Shown here: in pieces, positions 1 through 9,200 of the stretch
How positions within the stretch are numbered: position 1 is the first letter of the stretch
Layout: every line of letters begins with the position of its first letter
Translations under genes and position numbers: made by a program
Source of the DNA: Parapedobacter sp042666505
GTDB lineage: Bacteria > Bacteroidota > Bacteroidia > Sphingobacteriales > Sphingobacteriaceae
Direction: 5' to 3'
Assembly (NCBI RefSeq): GCF_042666505.1
Contig: NZ_JBHTDN010000008.1
Location: 131,249-195,248 of the forward strand
DNA length: 64,000 nt
The notes under the pieces: generated by a model
Seen by the model: only the letters and a program-made list of their open reading frames with translations
Databases searched by the model: none
Told to the model about the DNA's origin: nothing

Positions 1-1691
1 GTAGGCGTACGTTGGATCATTACCGCCGTAACGGCCGTCACCAATGCCAGTCCCGATACCACCACCCATTTGCGGCGCATCAGCAGCTGCAGCGACCGCA
101 CGTATTTATCGGTGATGGCCGTAAACGCCACGTTGAACGCCCTGAAGAACCGTTTCAGGAACCCGCCGCTATGATCGGCCGCGTGGCCTTCGGCATGCGG
201 ATTTTTCAGGAACAGAGCGCATAGCGCCGGACTGAGCGTCAGCGCATTCAAGGCCGAGATCAGAATCGCCACCGCCAGCGTAAACGCAAACTGCGTGTAA
301 AACACCCCAGCGGGTCCCTGCATGAAGGTCACTGGTACGAATACGGCCACCATCACCAGCGTGATGGACACGATGGCTCCCGAAATTTCCTTCATCGACT
401 CCTGGGTCGCATCCCGCGGCGACAGCCCCGTCCGTTCCATTTTCGAATGGACGGCCTCCACCACCACGATCGCGTCGTCCACCACGATGCCGATGGCCAG
501 CACCAGGGCAAACAACGTAAGCAAGTTGATACTGAATCCGAAAAGCTGCATGAAAAAGAACGTACCGATGATGGCTACCGGCACCGCGATAGCCGGAATC
601 AGCGTAGAGCGGAAGTCCTGCAGGAAGATGAACACCACCAGGAAAACCAGGATAAAGGCTTCGATGAGCGTATGGTTCACCTGGCTGATGGATTCATCCA
701 GGAAATCCTTGGCGTTGAACATCACGATCGGTTCGATGCCTTTGGGCAGCGTCTCTTTCAGCACCTCGATCTGCCGTTTGGCTTCGATCAGGATTTCGTT
801 GGCATTTGAGCCCGCGGTTTGCAGCAGGGCAATGCCCGAAGTCGCGCCTCCGTTGAGGCGGCTGTTGGCCGCATAGGAGAACGAACCGAACGACACCCGC
901 GCCACATCCTTCAGGCGCACCAGCTGCCCGTCATTTGTCGCCTTGATGATGATATTTTCGTAATCCTCGTTCCGGTTCAGCTTGCCCTTGTATTTCAGCA
1001 CGTATTCAAACATCTGCGGACTGCTTTGCCCCAGCCTTCCGGGCGCAGCCTCCACGTTTTGGTCGGCAACGGCCCGCATCACGTCCTGGGGCGACAGGTT
1101 GTACGCCACCAGCCGGTCCGGCTGAAGCCAGATGCGCATGGCGTATTCGCGGCCGCCGAAAGGCTGCACTTCGGCCACACCCGGTATCCGCTGCATCTGC
1201 GGGATAACGTTGATCTTCAGGTAATTTTGGATAAACGCCTCGTCGTACAAGCTGTCCTTGCTCGTGAGCGCCACGAACATCAGGAAGCTGTTTTGCTGTT
1301 TCTGCGTGGATATGCCCGCCTGGATTACCTCCTGCGGAATTTTGTTGCTCGCTTTAGACACCCGGTTCTGCACGTTTACCGCCGCAATGTCCGGATCCGT
1401 ACCCTGTTTGAAAAAGACGGTCAGGGTCATGCTCCCGTCGTTGCTTGAGTTTGACGTCATGTACGTCATGTTTTCCACGCCGTTTACCGCCTCTTCGATG
1501 GGCGTGGCTACCGAGCGCGCCACCGTCTCGGCGTTGGCGCCCGGATACGATGCCGTCACCACGACGGTAGGCGGAGCGATGTCCGGAAATTGGGAAATGG
1601 GCAAGGTAAGCGCCGATATGGCGCCAAGGATAACCAAAAGGATGGAGATAACGGTCGATAGCACCGGCCGTTCGATAAATTTCTGTAACAT
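1..1691 (-). CDS. RND efflux transporter, inner-membrane pump (AcrB/MexB-like, HAE1 type), N-terminal part
   Basis: Reverse-strand reading from the ATG at 1691 gives about 563 residues and continues off the left edge, so the C-terminal half is missing. The start MLQKFIERPVLSTVISILL and the following PISQFPDIAPPTVVV and YPGANAETV segments are hallmark N-terminal sequences of AcrB/MexB pumps. The porter-domain signature GIGVVVDDAIVVVEAV-like stretch (here AIGIVVDDAIVVVEAV) lies around residues 395-415, followed by transmembrane helices. The family is a proton-driven inner-membrane pump that works with a periplasmic adaptor and an outer-membrane channel. The adaptor gene lies 40 bp upstream on the same strand, and a TetR gene precedes both, so this is the third gene of an efflux operon. 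The outer-membrane channel, if co-encoded, is outside the window. Substrate cannot be told from sequence. Confidence 0.96.
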   Translation of the reverse strand, partial: MLQKFIERPVLSTVISILLVILGAISALTLPISQFPDIAPPTVVVTASYPGANAETVARSVATPIEEAVNGVENMTYMTSNSSNDGSMTLTVFFKQGTDPDIAAVNVQNRVSKASNKIPQEVIQAGISTQKQQNSFLMFVALTSKDSLYDEAFIQNYLKINVIPQMQRIPGVAEVQPFGGREYAMRIWLQPDRLVAYNLSPQDVMRAVADQNVEAAPGRLGQSSPQMFEYVLKYKGKLNRNEDYENIIIKATNDGQLVRLKDVARVSFGSFSYAANSRLNGGATSGIALLQTAGSNANEILIEAKRQIEVLKETLPKGIEPIVMFNAKDFLDESISQVNHTLIEAFILVFLVVFIFLQDFRSTLIPAIAVPVAIIGTFFFMQLFGFSINLLTLFALVLAIGIVVDDAIVVVEAVHSKMERTGLSPRDATQESMKEISGAIVSITLVMVAVFVPVTFMQGPAGVFYTQFAFTLAVAILISALNALTLSPALCALFLKNPHAEGHAADHSGGFLKRFFRAFNVAFTAITDKYVRSLQLLMRRKWVVVSGLALVTAVTAVMIQRTP

Positions 1692-1731
1692 CGAATCGAA
1701 TTGTTTTAACTAAGAATTAACCGGGATTGCC

Positions 1732-2922
1732 TTACAGCGCCGCTCGGGCAATCAAACTGTCCGAAGCCACGGGCTCCGGGATGATGCGGGTGCCCTCCTG
1801 CAGGCGATCCAATCCGGCATACACAATCCGGTCGCCCGGTTTCACGCCGCTTTCAACCAGGTAGTGGGTTCCGCTCCTGCCCGCTATCGGGATGGGGCGG
1901 CTTTCCACGCGGTTGCTGTCTGCCAGCGCAAACACGAACACCTTGTCCTGCAGCTCGAAAGTCGCTTCCTGCGGAATAAGGATCACCGATGGCGACACAT
2001 TCGGGATGCGGATCTTTCCCGTATTGCCCGAGCGCAGCAAGCCCTCCTCATTCGGGAATACCGCCCGGAAGGTAATGGTGCCCGTACGGTCATCAAACTG
2101 GCCCGATACCAGTTCCACCTTTCCTTTCTGTGCGTAGGTGCTGCCGTCTGACAGCACCAGCTCCACCGGAGGCAGCTGGCTGATCTTATCGGCGATCGTG
2201 GCGCCCGCTACGCGGTTTTTAAAGCCGATGAAATCGTTCTCGCTCAAGGAAAAATACGCAAACACGTTGCGTATTTCCGAAAGCACCGTCAGGGGTTCCG
2301 GCGTGGTCGTGCCCACCAGGCTGCCCATCTTGAACGGAATGCGGCCAATGTAGCCCGACACGGGGGCTGATATCACCGTATAGCCCAGGTTGATCTGTGC
2401 ACTCTCTACCAGCGCCTTTGCCTGCAGCACATTCGCTTCGGCCACCCGTTCGGCCGCCAGGGCCGCATTCAGCTGCACATCCGACAATACCTGATTTTTA
2501 ACCAGGGGTGTCAGTTTGCCCACGTCGATGCGTGCATTCGTCAGGTTCGCTTCGGCTGCGGCCAGGGTCGCTTTCGCGTTGTTCAGCTGCTCGGTATACA
2601 CCCGGGCGTTGATGCGGAAGAGCGGCTGTCCCTGTTGCACATACGCCCCTTCGTCTACGTAAATGTGCTCCAGTTGGCCGTGAACCTGCGGCCGTATTTC
2701 GATGTCTTTGCTGCCCTCTACGGATGCCGGGTATTCGTCATACGTGGTGGCCGTCTGCGGATGCAGGGTCAATACCGGCAGGCGCTGCGGCGTATCTGCC
2801 ATCTGCTCGCTGCCGGAAGACGTTTTGCACGCCTGGATAGTTACCAGCAGGAATAGTCCGGCGAGCGGCAGGAGGTAGCGGATCGGGTTGTATTTCGCGT
2901 GGATGGAAAAGCTACTGTTCAT
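1732..2922 (-). CDS. RND efflux periplasmic adaptor (AcrA/MexA-like membrane fusion lipoprotein)
   Basis: A 396-residue protein with a lipoprotein signal peptide: hydrophobic stretch about residues 17-30, then C32 as the likely lipidated cysteine. The biotinyl-lipoyl-like half motif (GQLEHIYVDEGAYVQQGQPL, about 79-98), an alpha-helical hairpin rich in Ala/Asn/Gln (about 110-170) and the returning hemi-motif with INLGYTVISAPVSGYIGRI follow in the usual MFP order, ending in beta-barrel and membrane-proximal domains. Length is normal for the family. It bridges the inner-membrane pump encoded 40 bp downstream to an outer-membrane channel. A palindrome at 3000-3020 lies upstream of it, just after the tetR stop, and probably controls it. 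Confidence 0.95.
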   Translation of the reverse strand: MNSSFSIHAKYNPIRYLLPLAGLFLLVTIQACKTSSGSEQMADTPQRLPVLTLHPQTATTYDEYPASVEGSKDIEIRPQVHGQLEHIYVDEGAYVQQGQPLFRINARVYTEQLNNAKATLAAAEANLTNARIDVGKLTPLVKNQVLSDVQLNAALAAERVAEANVLQAKALVESAQINLGYTVISAPVSGYIGRIPFKMGSLVGTTTPEPLTVLSEIRNVFAYFSLSENDFIGFKNRVAGATIADKISQLPPVELVLSDGSTYAQKGKVELVSGQFDDRTGTITFRAVFPNEEGLLRSGNTGKIRIPNVSPSVILIPQEATFELQDKVFVFALADSNRVESRPIPIAGRSGTHYLVESGVKPGDRIVYAGLDRLQEGTRIIPEPVASDSLIARAAL

Positions 2923-2999
2923 GGTCTATTTATTATTTATATTAATATATTTTGATGATGTAATTGACTATTAATCTTCTATTTCCTATCGCTATTATA

Positions 3000-3020
3000 T
3001 TTCCTAACACCGTTAGGAAA
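3000..3020. promoter_or_regulatory. Palindromic operator between tetR and the efflux adaptor gene
   Basis: A perfect 9-bp inverted repeat, TTTCCTAAC-ACC-GTTAGGAAA, lies between the tetR stop and the adaptor start. Its core CTAAC-N3-GTTAG is repeated at 3658-3670 upstream of tetR itself. Paired palindromes of this kind are typical binding sites for an autoregulating TetR-family repressor, so the local TetR is the obvious candidate; binding is inferred. Confidence 0.75.
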
Positions 3021-3034
3021 CCAAGCAAAAAAAA

Positions 3035-3646
3035 TTAAGCCTTCAGGTTCTTGATAAATCCGGTGATGGCGTCGTCGAGCACCAGTTTATTCAGCTGTTC
3101 AGTGTCGTCGGCGGGGGCGACCATCTTGATGGAAATCAATCCGTGCAGGATGGACCAGAAGGTATGGTACTTGAGGCATGCGTTGTCTTCGGCATCGCCG
3201 GGGTTTGCCTTTTCGATGATTTCGATCATGGGCGCCATCACCAAATCCCGGAAGACCGAGCGTTCCGGCATGCATTTATCCATTTCGCAGGTCGGCGCAC
3301 CCATTCCCCACATCAGCTGGTAATATTCCTTGTTGCTGAACGCGAATGCCCAGTATGCGTCGGCTATGGCCTTGAGCTGTTCTGCCGGATCCGTAGAACT
3401 GGCTTTCGCTGCGGTCAGTTTGGCAATGACCCGCTCAAACCCCTGTTTACCAAATTCAAGCAGGATGGCCTCCTTGTTTTCAAAGTAATCGTAGATCACG
3501 GGCACACTGTATTGGATCGCGTCGGCAATCTTGCGGATGGAAAGCGACTGCCAGCCATCCTCCTTCACGATCTGCCATGCCGTGCTGAGGATATTGGCCC
3601 GCATGGCCTCTTTTTCCCGTATTCTCCGTGCCGCAATAATGCTCAT
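3035..3646 (-). CDS. TetR/AcrR family transcriptional repressor of the efflux operon
   Basis: About 203 residues from MSIIAARRIREKEAM. An earlier in-frame ATG at 3673 would place coding sequence across the operator palindrome, so the later start is preferred. The N-terminal HTH is clear: SIRKIADAIQYSVPVIYDYF followed by ENKEAILLEF, the standard TetR helix-turn-helix and linker. The C-terminal ligand-binding domain is of the TetR_C type with a WxxLHGL-like segment (FWSILHGLISIK). It sits first on the strand, ahead of the adaptor and pump genes, which fits local repression of the efflux operon and of itself through palindromes on both sides. Inducer unknown. Confidence 0.93.
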   Translation of the reverse strand: MSIIAARRIREKEAMRANILSTAWQIVKEDGWQSLSIRKIADAIQYSVPVIYDYFENKEAILLEFGKQGFERVIAKLTAAKASSTDPAEQLKAIADAYWAFAFSNKEYYQLMWGMGAPTCEMDKCMPERSVFRDLVMAPMIEIIEKANPGDAEDNACLKYHTFWSILHGLISIKMVAPADDTEQLNKLVLDDAITGFIKNLKA

Positions 3647-3653
3647 TTGCTTT

Positions 3654-3675
3654 TTACCTAACAGTGTTAGCAAAA
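3654..3675. promoter_or_regulatory. Second TetR operator, overlapping the tetR start region
   Basis: CTAAC-AGT-GTTAG (3658-3670) with flanking T/A runs matches the core of the perfect palindrome at 3000-3020. It lies about 10 bases upstream of the preferred tetR start, where bound repressor would block initiation, consistent with autoregulation. Confidence 0.7.
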
Positions 3676-3723
3676 GTAACAGGGTTTGGTCGCCGGTGCA
3701 AGGAATTTTTTAAAACCTGAAGA

Positions 3724-3752
3724 TTTGATGACACAGCATCTTCCTACCTTTG
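3724..3752 (+). promoter_or_regulatory. Bacteroidota-type promoter giving a probable leaderless mRNA for the Smr gene
   Basis: TTTG at 3724-3727 and TACCTTTG at 3745-3752 match the -33 TTTG and -7 TAnnTTTG boxes known for Bacteroidota sigma factors, with a 17-bp spacer. The ATG begins at 3757, four bases after the -7 box, so transcription would start at or next to the start codon. Confidence 0.6.
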
Positions 3753-3756
3753 TACC

Positions 3757-4047
3757 ATGGCACCCGTACAGGAAGTCGATTTGCATCTCCGGGCATTCAT
3801 GCGCAATACGTCGGGACTCAGTGGCGATGACATGGTGCAACTGAGCATCGAGCGTATGCGTGCTGCGCTGGATAAAGCCATTGAGCAGGGCCAGCAGGAA
3901 ATCCGCTTCATCCACGGCCACGGCACCGGCGTACTGCGCGAGCGTGTGTACCACGAATTGCGCGTATACGAACGCAGGGGCCTGATCACCTCGTTCGAAC
4001 CTTCTTTTTTCAATCCGGGAATGGTGAATGTGGTTATCAGGTATTGA
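3757..4047 (+). CDS. Small Smr-domain protein
   Basis: A 96-residue protein consisting essentially of one Smr domain, as found at the C-terminus of MutS2 and in stand-alone proteins. The LDxH-type motif appears as VDLHLRAF near the N-terminus and the HGxGxGxLR motif as IHGHGTGVLRERV at about residues 52-64. Smr domains bind or nick branched DNA or RNA; the exact role of short stand-alone versions is uncertain. The first ATG is required because the DLH motif is at residues 8-10. No leader is apparent between the promoter and ATG. It lies alone, divergent from the tetR-efflux operon. Confidence 0.85.
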   Translation: MAPVQEVDLHLRAFMRNTSGLSGDDMVQLSIERMRAALDKAIEQGQQEIRFIHGHGTGVLRERVYHELRVYERRGLITSFEPSFFNPGMVNVVIRY

Positions 4048-4237
4048 AATGCACAACCGTTTGCGTATCGATTCTCCTTGACAGATTCGAATTTTTTCCC
4101 CAATATTGTCTTGTAATAGTCATATCCACGCACTGACCAAATTATACAAAGACTGTTGAATAGGGCTATTCTTACTCACCAATTGGCATTCGGTTGCATC
4201 GTAATTAGCGGGTTGTTTGTTAACGTCAGATAGAGTT
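4048..4237. other. Intergenic region upstream of the ECF sigma gene
   Basis: About 190 bases, AT-richer than the neighbouring genes. I see no convincing terminator hairpin or TAnnTTTG box. It presumably carries the promoter of the sigma/anti-sigma pair. Confidence 0.4.
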
Positions 4238-4807
4238 ATGGAAGCACTCAAAAACCTTACCGACCACGAATTGATTGCGCTGTTACGTACCGACAATCCC
4301 CATGCTTTTTCCGCACTTTACGAACGGTATTGGAAAAAGCTGCTATATTTTGCGGCCCAGCGCACGGCGACCTTTGCCGATGCCGAGAATATTGTGCAGG
4401 ACATTTTTGTTTCCCTGTGGGAGAAGCGAGCCACACTGCAGCTCACCTCGACGCTGGACAACTACCTTTACGTGTCTGTCAAGTACCGCATCATCAAGTT
4501 GCTCGACCGGCAGCGTACGCGGCGCCTCCACGCCGAAGCCCAGGCGCTGAGCGGCGACCTGCTGGACGACTCCATGCAGGAATACCTGAATCTCGAAGAA
4601 CTGCGGCAGCGGCTCGAAGCATTTGTTGGCACGTTGCCGGAGCAGAGCCGGCTGATCTACCGCATGCGGAAAGAAGAGGGCCTGAGCCATCACGAGATTG
4701 CCGAGAAACTCGGCGTATCGGAAAAAGCGGTCAACGCCCGGCTCGTCCGCATAAAAAAACAGCTGCGCACGGGGCTGGATACCTTCCTTGCCGGATTTTT
4801 GTTGTAA
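4238..4807 (+). CDS. ECF RNA polymerase sigma factor (FecI-like, sigma-70 family)
   Basis: 189 residues from MEALKNLTDHELIALL; an ATG-less extension to 4217 is less likely. Region 2 is visible as AFSALYERYWKKLLYFA with DAENIVQDIFVSLWEKR, and region 4 as LPEQSRLIYRMRKEEGLSHH followed by EIAEKLGVSEKAVNARLVRI, the HTH that reads the -35 element. This is the Bacteroidota ECF type normally paired with a FecR anti-sigma factor and a SusC-like transducer, and both follow immediately. It should direct transcription of the downstream SusC/SusD operon when the anti-sigma factor releases it. Confidence 0.95.
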   Translation: MEALKNLTDHELIALLRTDNPHAFSALYERYWKKLLYFAAQRTATFADAENIVQDIFVSLWEKRATLQLTSTLDNYLYVSVKYRIIKLLDRQRTRRLHAEAQALSGDLLDDSMQEYLNLEELRQRLEAFVGTLPEQSRLIYRMRKEEGLSHHEIAEKLGVSEKAVNARLVRIKKQLRTGLDTFLAGFLL

Positions 4808-4903
4808 TTATTCGGTTGTTACACAGCAAATTGCAATTTTTTAAGGAAAACGGTGTGTCATTTGCCGGCTTCGGGGTACCTATGGAAAAGCGCCCGACAG
4901 CAT

Positions 4904-6058
4904 ATGGCAAAACACGTAGACACGGTCAAGTTGCAGGAGTTAGCCCATAAATGGCTTACCGGCACGCTTAGTAAAGAAGAACATGAAGAATTTGAGCGCT
5001 GGTTCAACGATGCCGGCGATGCACCCATCGACGTTCCCGGCTTCCATGCCCAAAGTGAAGACGAGCATAAACAACGGCTTTACGCCCGGATCCTGGACCG
5101 TATTGACGGCGCGGAGCCCAAGCGGAGAATCACGCGGTGGCTTCCCTATGCCGCAGCCGTCGTTCTTGCCGGCATGGCCCTAACTTGGAGCCTTCTCGAG
5201 CCAAAACCAGCGGAAGAAACGGCAACCGTAAGCATTCAGGACGTGGCACCGGGCGGCAACAGGGCCACCCTCACGCTCGCGGATGGGCACACGATCGGCC
5301 TCAGCGAGGCCCGGCCCGGCATTGTTGTAGGCGACAACGGCATTACCTATCGGGATCAGTCGGAAGAAATCGTCGACCTGAGCACGGGGGTTGTCAGTCA
5401 GCTGGCTCTGTCCACTCCGCGGGGCGGCACCTATCAGTTAACCCTGCCCGACGGTACAGAGGTATGGCTAAACGCCGCCTCCACGCTGCGGTATCCGAGC
5501 CGGTTCACCGGCGAAGCGCGTGTCGTCGAGCTGGAGGGAGAAGGGTATTTCGAAGTCTCCAGGTCGGCGGTACCTTTCAAGGTAAAAACCGCCGGTCAGC
5601 AAGTCGAGGTACTCGGTACCGCTTTCAACATTTCGGCCTATTCAAATCAAGCGGAAGCGAAAACCACCCTGGTGGAAGGCCGGGTAAAAGTAACACTGCT
5701 TGACCGGCGGTCCGACGGTGAAGCCAGGTCTTCACGCATCCTCACGCCCGGTCAGCAGGCCACGAAATCCGGTTCTGCCCTGGCGCTGCATACGGTCGAT
5801 ACCGACAGCTATACCGCGTGGAAGGACGGATATTTCAATTTCGATGGCCTTACGCCCGCAGCCGCCTTTGCCCAACTTGAACGTTGGTATGACATCGAAG
5901 TGGTTTACCAGGGAAACGTGCCCACCATGCGGTTCTTTGGCGTATTCAAGCGCGGCAAACCGCTGTCGTCGGTATTGGCCATGTTAAAAGAAAGCGGGCT
6001 GGATTTCAAAATCACCCAACAAGGCGGCAAAAGGCAGCTGCTGGTCATTAATGAGTAA
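4904..6058 (+). CDS. FecR-family anti-sigma factor
   Basis: 384 residues from MAKHVDTVKLQELAHKWL; longer in-frame extensions look non-coding. Order: cytoplasmic sigma-binding region (LAHKWLTGTLSKEEHEEFERW), one transmembrane helix (about 68-90, YAAAVVLAGMALTWSLL), then the periplasmic FecR domain with the typical STPRGGTYQLTLPDGTEVWL and LNAASTLRYPSRF motifs, and a C-terminal DUF4974-like STN-fold segment (FNFDGLTPAAAFAQLERWYD). It holds the ECF sigma factor inactive and receives the signal from the N-terminal domain of the SusC encoded next. Confidence 0.95.
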   Translation: MAKHVDTVKLQELAHKWLTGTLSKEEHEEFERWFNDAGDAPIDVPGFHAQSEDEHKQRLYARILDRIDGAEPKRRITRWLPYAAAVVLAGMALTWSLLEPKPAEETATVSIQDVAPGGNRATLTLADGHTIGLSEARPGIVVGDNGITYRDQSEEIVDLSTGVVSQLALSTPRGGTYQLTLPDGTEVWLNAASTLRYPSRFTGEARVVELEGEGYFEVSRSAVPFKVKTAGQQVEVLGTAFNISAYSNQAEAKTTLVEGRVKVTLLDRRSDGEARSSRILTPGQQATKSGSALALHTVDTDSYTAWKDGYFNFDGLTPAAAFAQLERWYDIEVVYQGNVPTMRFFGVFKRGKPLSSVLAMLKESGLDFKITQQGGKRQLLVINE

Positions 6059-6124
6059 ACTAAAATCCGAGCATATGAAAAGAGAAACGTAAAACCCACA
6101 ACCGCGGGCTACGGACAAAGAAAG

Positions 6125-6150
6125 CCGGACGGTGCTGCCACACCATCCGG
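6125..6150 (+). other. Imperfect hairpin between fecR and susC
   Basis: CCGGACGGTG (6125-6134) and CACCATCCGG (6141-6150) can form a 10-bp stem with one mismatch and a 6-base loop. No T-run follows. It lies in the 172-base gap between the anti-sigma gene and the SusC gene and could mark an mRNA end or a stabilising structure. Confidence 0.4.
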
Positions 6151-6230
6151 AAAGCTGTCTGAAATGGCTCCGGCAGTTATCGCAACTGTGTCAGTAAACT
6201 GAATTATAACCATTCAAACCATACAAATAT

Positions 6231-9200
6231 ATGATTTTTATACCATCTGTTAAAGGCACGTCTTGGCCTTTGGCAATACGAATATTCATCATCATGAAGC
6301 TAGTGGCTTTTTTAATCCTGGGGCTCGTGCTACAGACCTCCGCAGACGTAAAAGCACAACACATCACGTTGAATGTGAAAAGCAAAACGCTGCGGGAGGT
6401 GATGAAGCAGATCCAGCTGCAACAAGGGTACTCCTTCTTTTTCCGGGGAGACCGCATTGCCCAAACCCGGGTCAGCGTGCAGGTAGAACGCGCCGACCTG
6501 GCCCAGGCGATGGCCGCCATCCTAGCGGATGAACCCCTGGAGTGGGCGTTGAAAGACGGGACCATCATCATCAAGCCGAAAGCCCCCGAAACCCGGACGG
6601 CCGCACCCCCGCCGGCGGAAGTCCAGCAGCGCGAAATCACGGGCCGGGTGGTCGACGCACAGGGCGCTCCGCTTGCCGGTGTTACCGTATCGGTAAAGGG
6701 CGGCAACTCCGTCACGACCACGGATGCCCAGGGCAGTTTCAGGATAATGCTGCCACCGGGCAGTCAGACGCTGGTGTTCAGCAACGTCGGCTTTGAACCC
6801 CAGGAGGTAACCGTATCCAATCAACGTTCGGTGCAGGTTACGCTGGCGGGTTCCGTCAGCGACCTGGACGAAGTGGTCGTGGTGGGATACGGCACGCAAC
6901 GGAAGGCCAACCTCTCCGGTGCCGTGGAAATGGTAGACGGCAAGCGGCTTGCAGACCGCCCGATCGGCAATGTGAGCCAGGCCTTGCAGGGCATAAGCCC
7001 CGGCCTCAACGTGTTTACCAATAATTCCGGGGGGCAGCCCGATGCTACCATGAATTTCAACATCCGGGGTATGGGTAATCCGCTGGTGCTGGTTGATGGG
7101 CTGCCGGTAGACATCAACCTGGTGAACCCCGAAGACATTGAAAACATTTCGGTCATCAAAGACGCTTCATCGGCGGCCATTTACGGTGCGAATGCGCCTT
7201 ACGGAGTGATCCTCATCACCACCAAAAAAGGCCAATTCAGTGAAGGCAAGCCCCGCTTTAATTACAACAACACCCTCTCCATGGGTGCACCTACGCGGTT
7301 ACCCCATCCGGTCAACTCGCTGGATTTCTCGACCTACCTCAACGCCGCGACCGTCAATGCCGGCAGCGCGCCCCTGTTTTCCGATGAGGTGATAGCCCGG
7401 ATCAAGCAGTACATGCAGGATCCCTCCAGCATTCCCGCCGTGGGGCCGGATCCGCTGGACCCTTCCAAGTGGGCAAAGCGCGAAAACGCCAACGGCAATA
7501 CCAATTGGTACGAGGAACTTCTCAAACCGTGGGCTTTGCGCCAGAAGCACGACCTCAGCATGAACGGCGGCGGCCAGCATTTTAACTACTATGTGTCGTT
7601 GGGGCTCTTCGATCACCGCGGACAAATGCGCCATGCCAACGAAGGCTACAAGCGGTATAACATCGATGCGAAGATGAGCGCCACCATTACCGACTGGATG
7701 CAGTTGAATTTCCTGACCAAGTTCTCCAACAGCGATATCGATTATCCCAACGACGGGTACGGCCTGGACCGCTCGGTCATGTGGCACGATTTCCCGCGGC
7801 GGTTTCCAACAGACCCCGTACGGTATCCCAACGGTACCTGGAGCGAAATGTCCCGCTTCCAGGTGTTCGAGGACGGCGGTAGGGAAAAGCACGTCACCAA
7901 CGATTTCTGGACGAAGATTGAAGTCGAGTTCGAGCCTATCAAGGGTTGGCTGATCAAGGGCGATTACGGTTGGAACAACAAAGCGTCCACGTCCTCGCTC
8001 CATCGCGCCAAGGTAGATGCGGTTGGCCCCGCCGGAACGTTATATACCCACTTCGATACCACGCCCCTCAATAGCCTCACCAAAACCTTCGCGCGCAACA
8101 ACTATTGGAATGCCAATATTTACTCCTCGTACGAAACCCATGTTTCGGATCATAATTTCAAGCTGCTCGTGGGCCATCAGCGTGAGTTCGGCAAATTCGA
8201 AGACCTGTCGGGCTATCGCGACAACCTGCTTACCGATTATGTTCCCGCCATCTTGCTGGCGACCGGCTCGACCCGGTTGTTCGATCACATGAACGAGTGG
8301 TCGACCATGGGTACATTTGCGCGCCTCAATTACGATTACCGCGGCAAATACCTGCTGGAGTTCAACGGCCGCTACCAGGGCAGCTCGCGGTTTGATGAAG
8401 CGTCGCGGTTCGGATTTTTCCCGTCGCTCTCCGTGGCCTACCGCCTTTCGGAAGAAAACTATTGGGCCCCGTTGAAGAACACCCTCAACGAATTTAAGCT
8501 ACGGGCTTCCTATGGTTCCCTGGGCAATCACAACGTTGCCAACTTCCTCTACCTTCCGGTCATGCCGGTAAAGCCACAGGTATCGTGGGTAGCGGGCAAT
8601 ACGCCCGTGATCGGCATCAACGCCCCGGGCATCGTCAGTTCGTCGCTCACCTGGGAGACGATCAGCACCACCAATGTGGGGTTTGATGCGGGGCTGATGA
8701 ACAATCGGATCCTGGTTACGTTCGACCTGTTCAAGCGGGAGATATCCGACATGATCGGCACCCCCAACCCCTTGCCCGCCACGCTGGGCACCAGCGTGCC
8801 GCAGGAAAACAATGCGGCGCAGAAGAACACCGGATGGGAGCTTAGCGTCACGTACAAGGGAACCATCCAGGAGGACTTCCAGTACGAGCTAACGGCCGGC
8901 CTTACCGACTACAAGACGGTCATCACCCGCTGGAACAACCCCAACCGCGTACTTTCCCAGAATTACGAGGGGCGCGTGCTGGGCGAAATATGGGGCTATC
9001 ATTCCAACGGCCTGTTCCAATCGGACGAAGAAATTGCTTCGGCGCCCAATCAGTCGCGCTTTTTCGGCGTGTGGAAGCCCGGCGACGTGCGGTATGAAGA
9101 TGTGGACGGAAACGGTGAAATAGGCCCCGGCCTGAATACCGTTGACAATCCGGGAGACCTGCGCATCATCGGTAATTCCAACCCCCGGTATCTGTATAGC

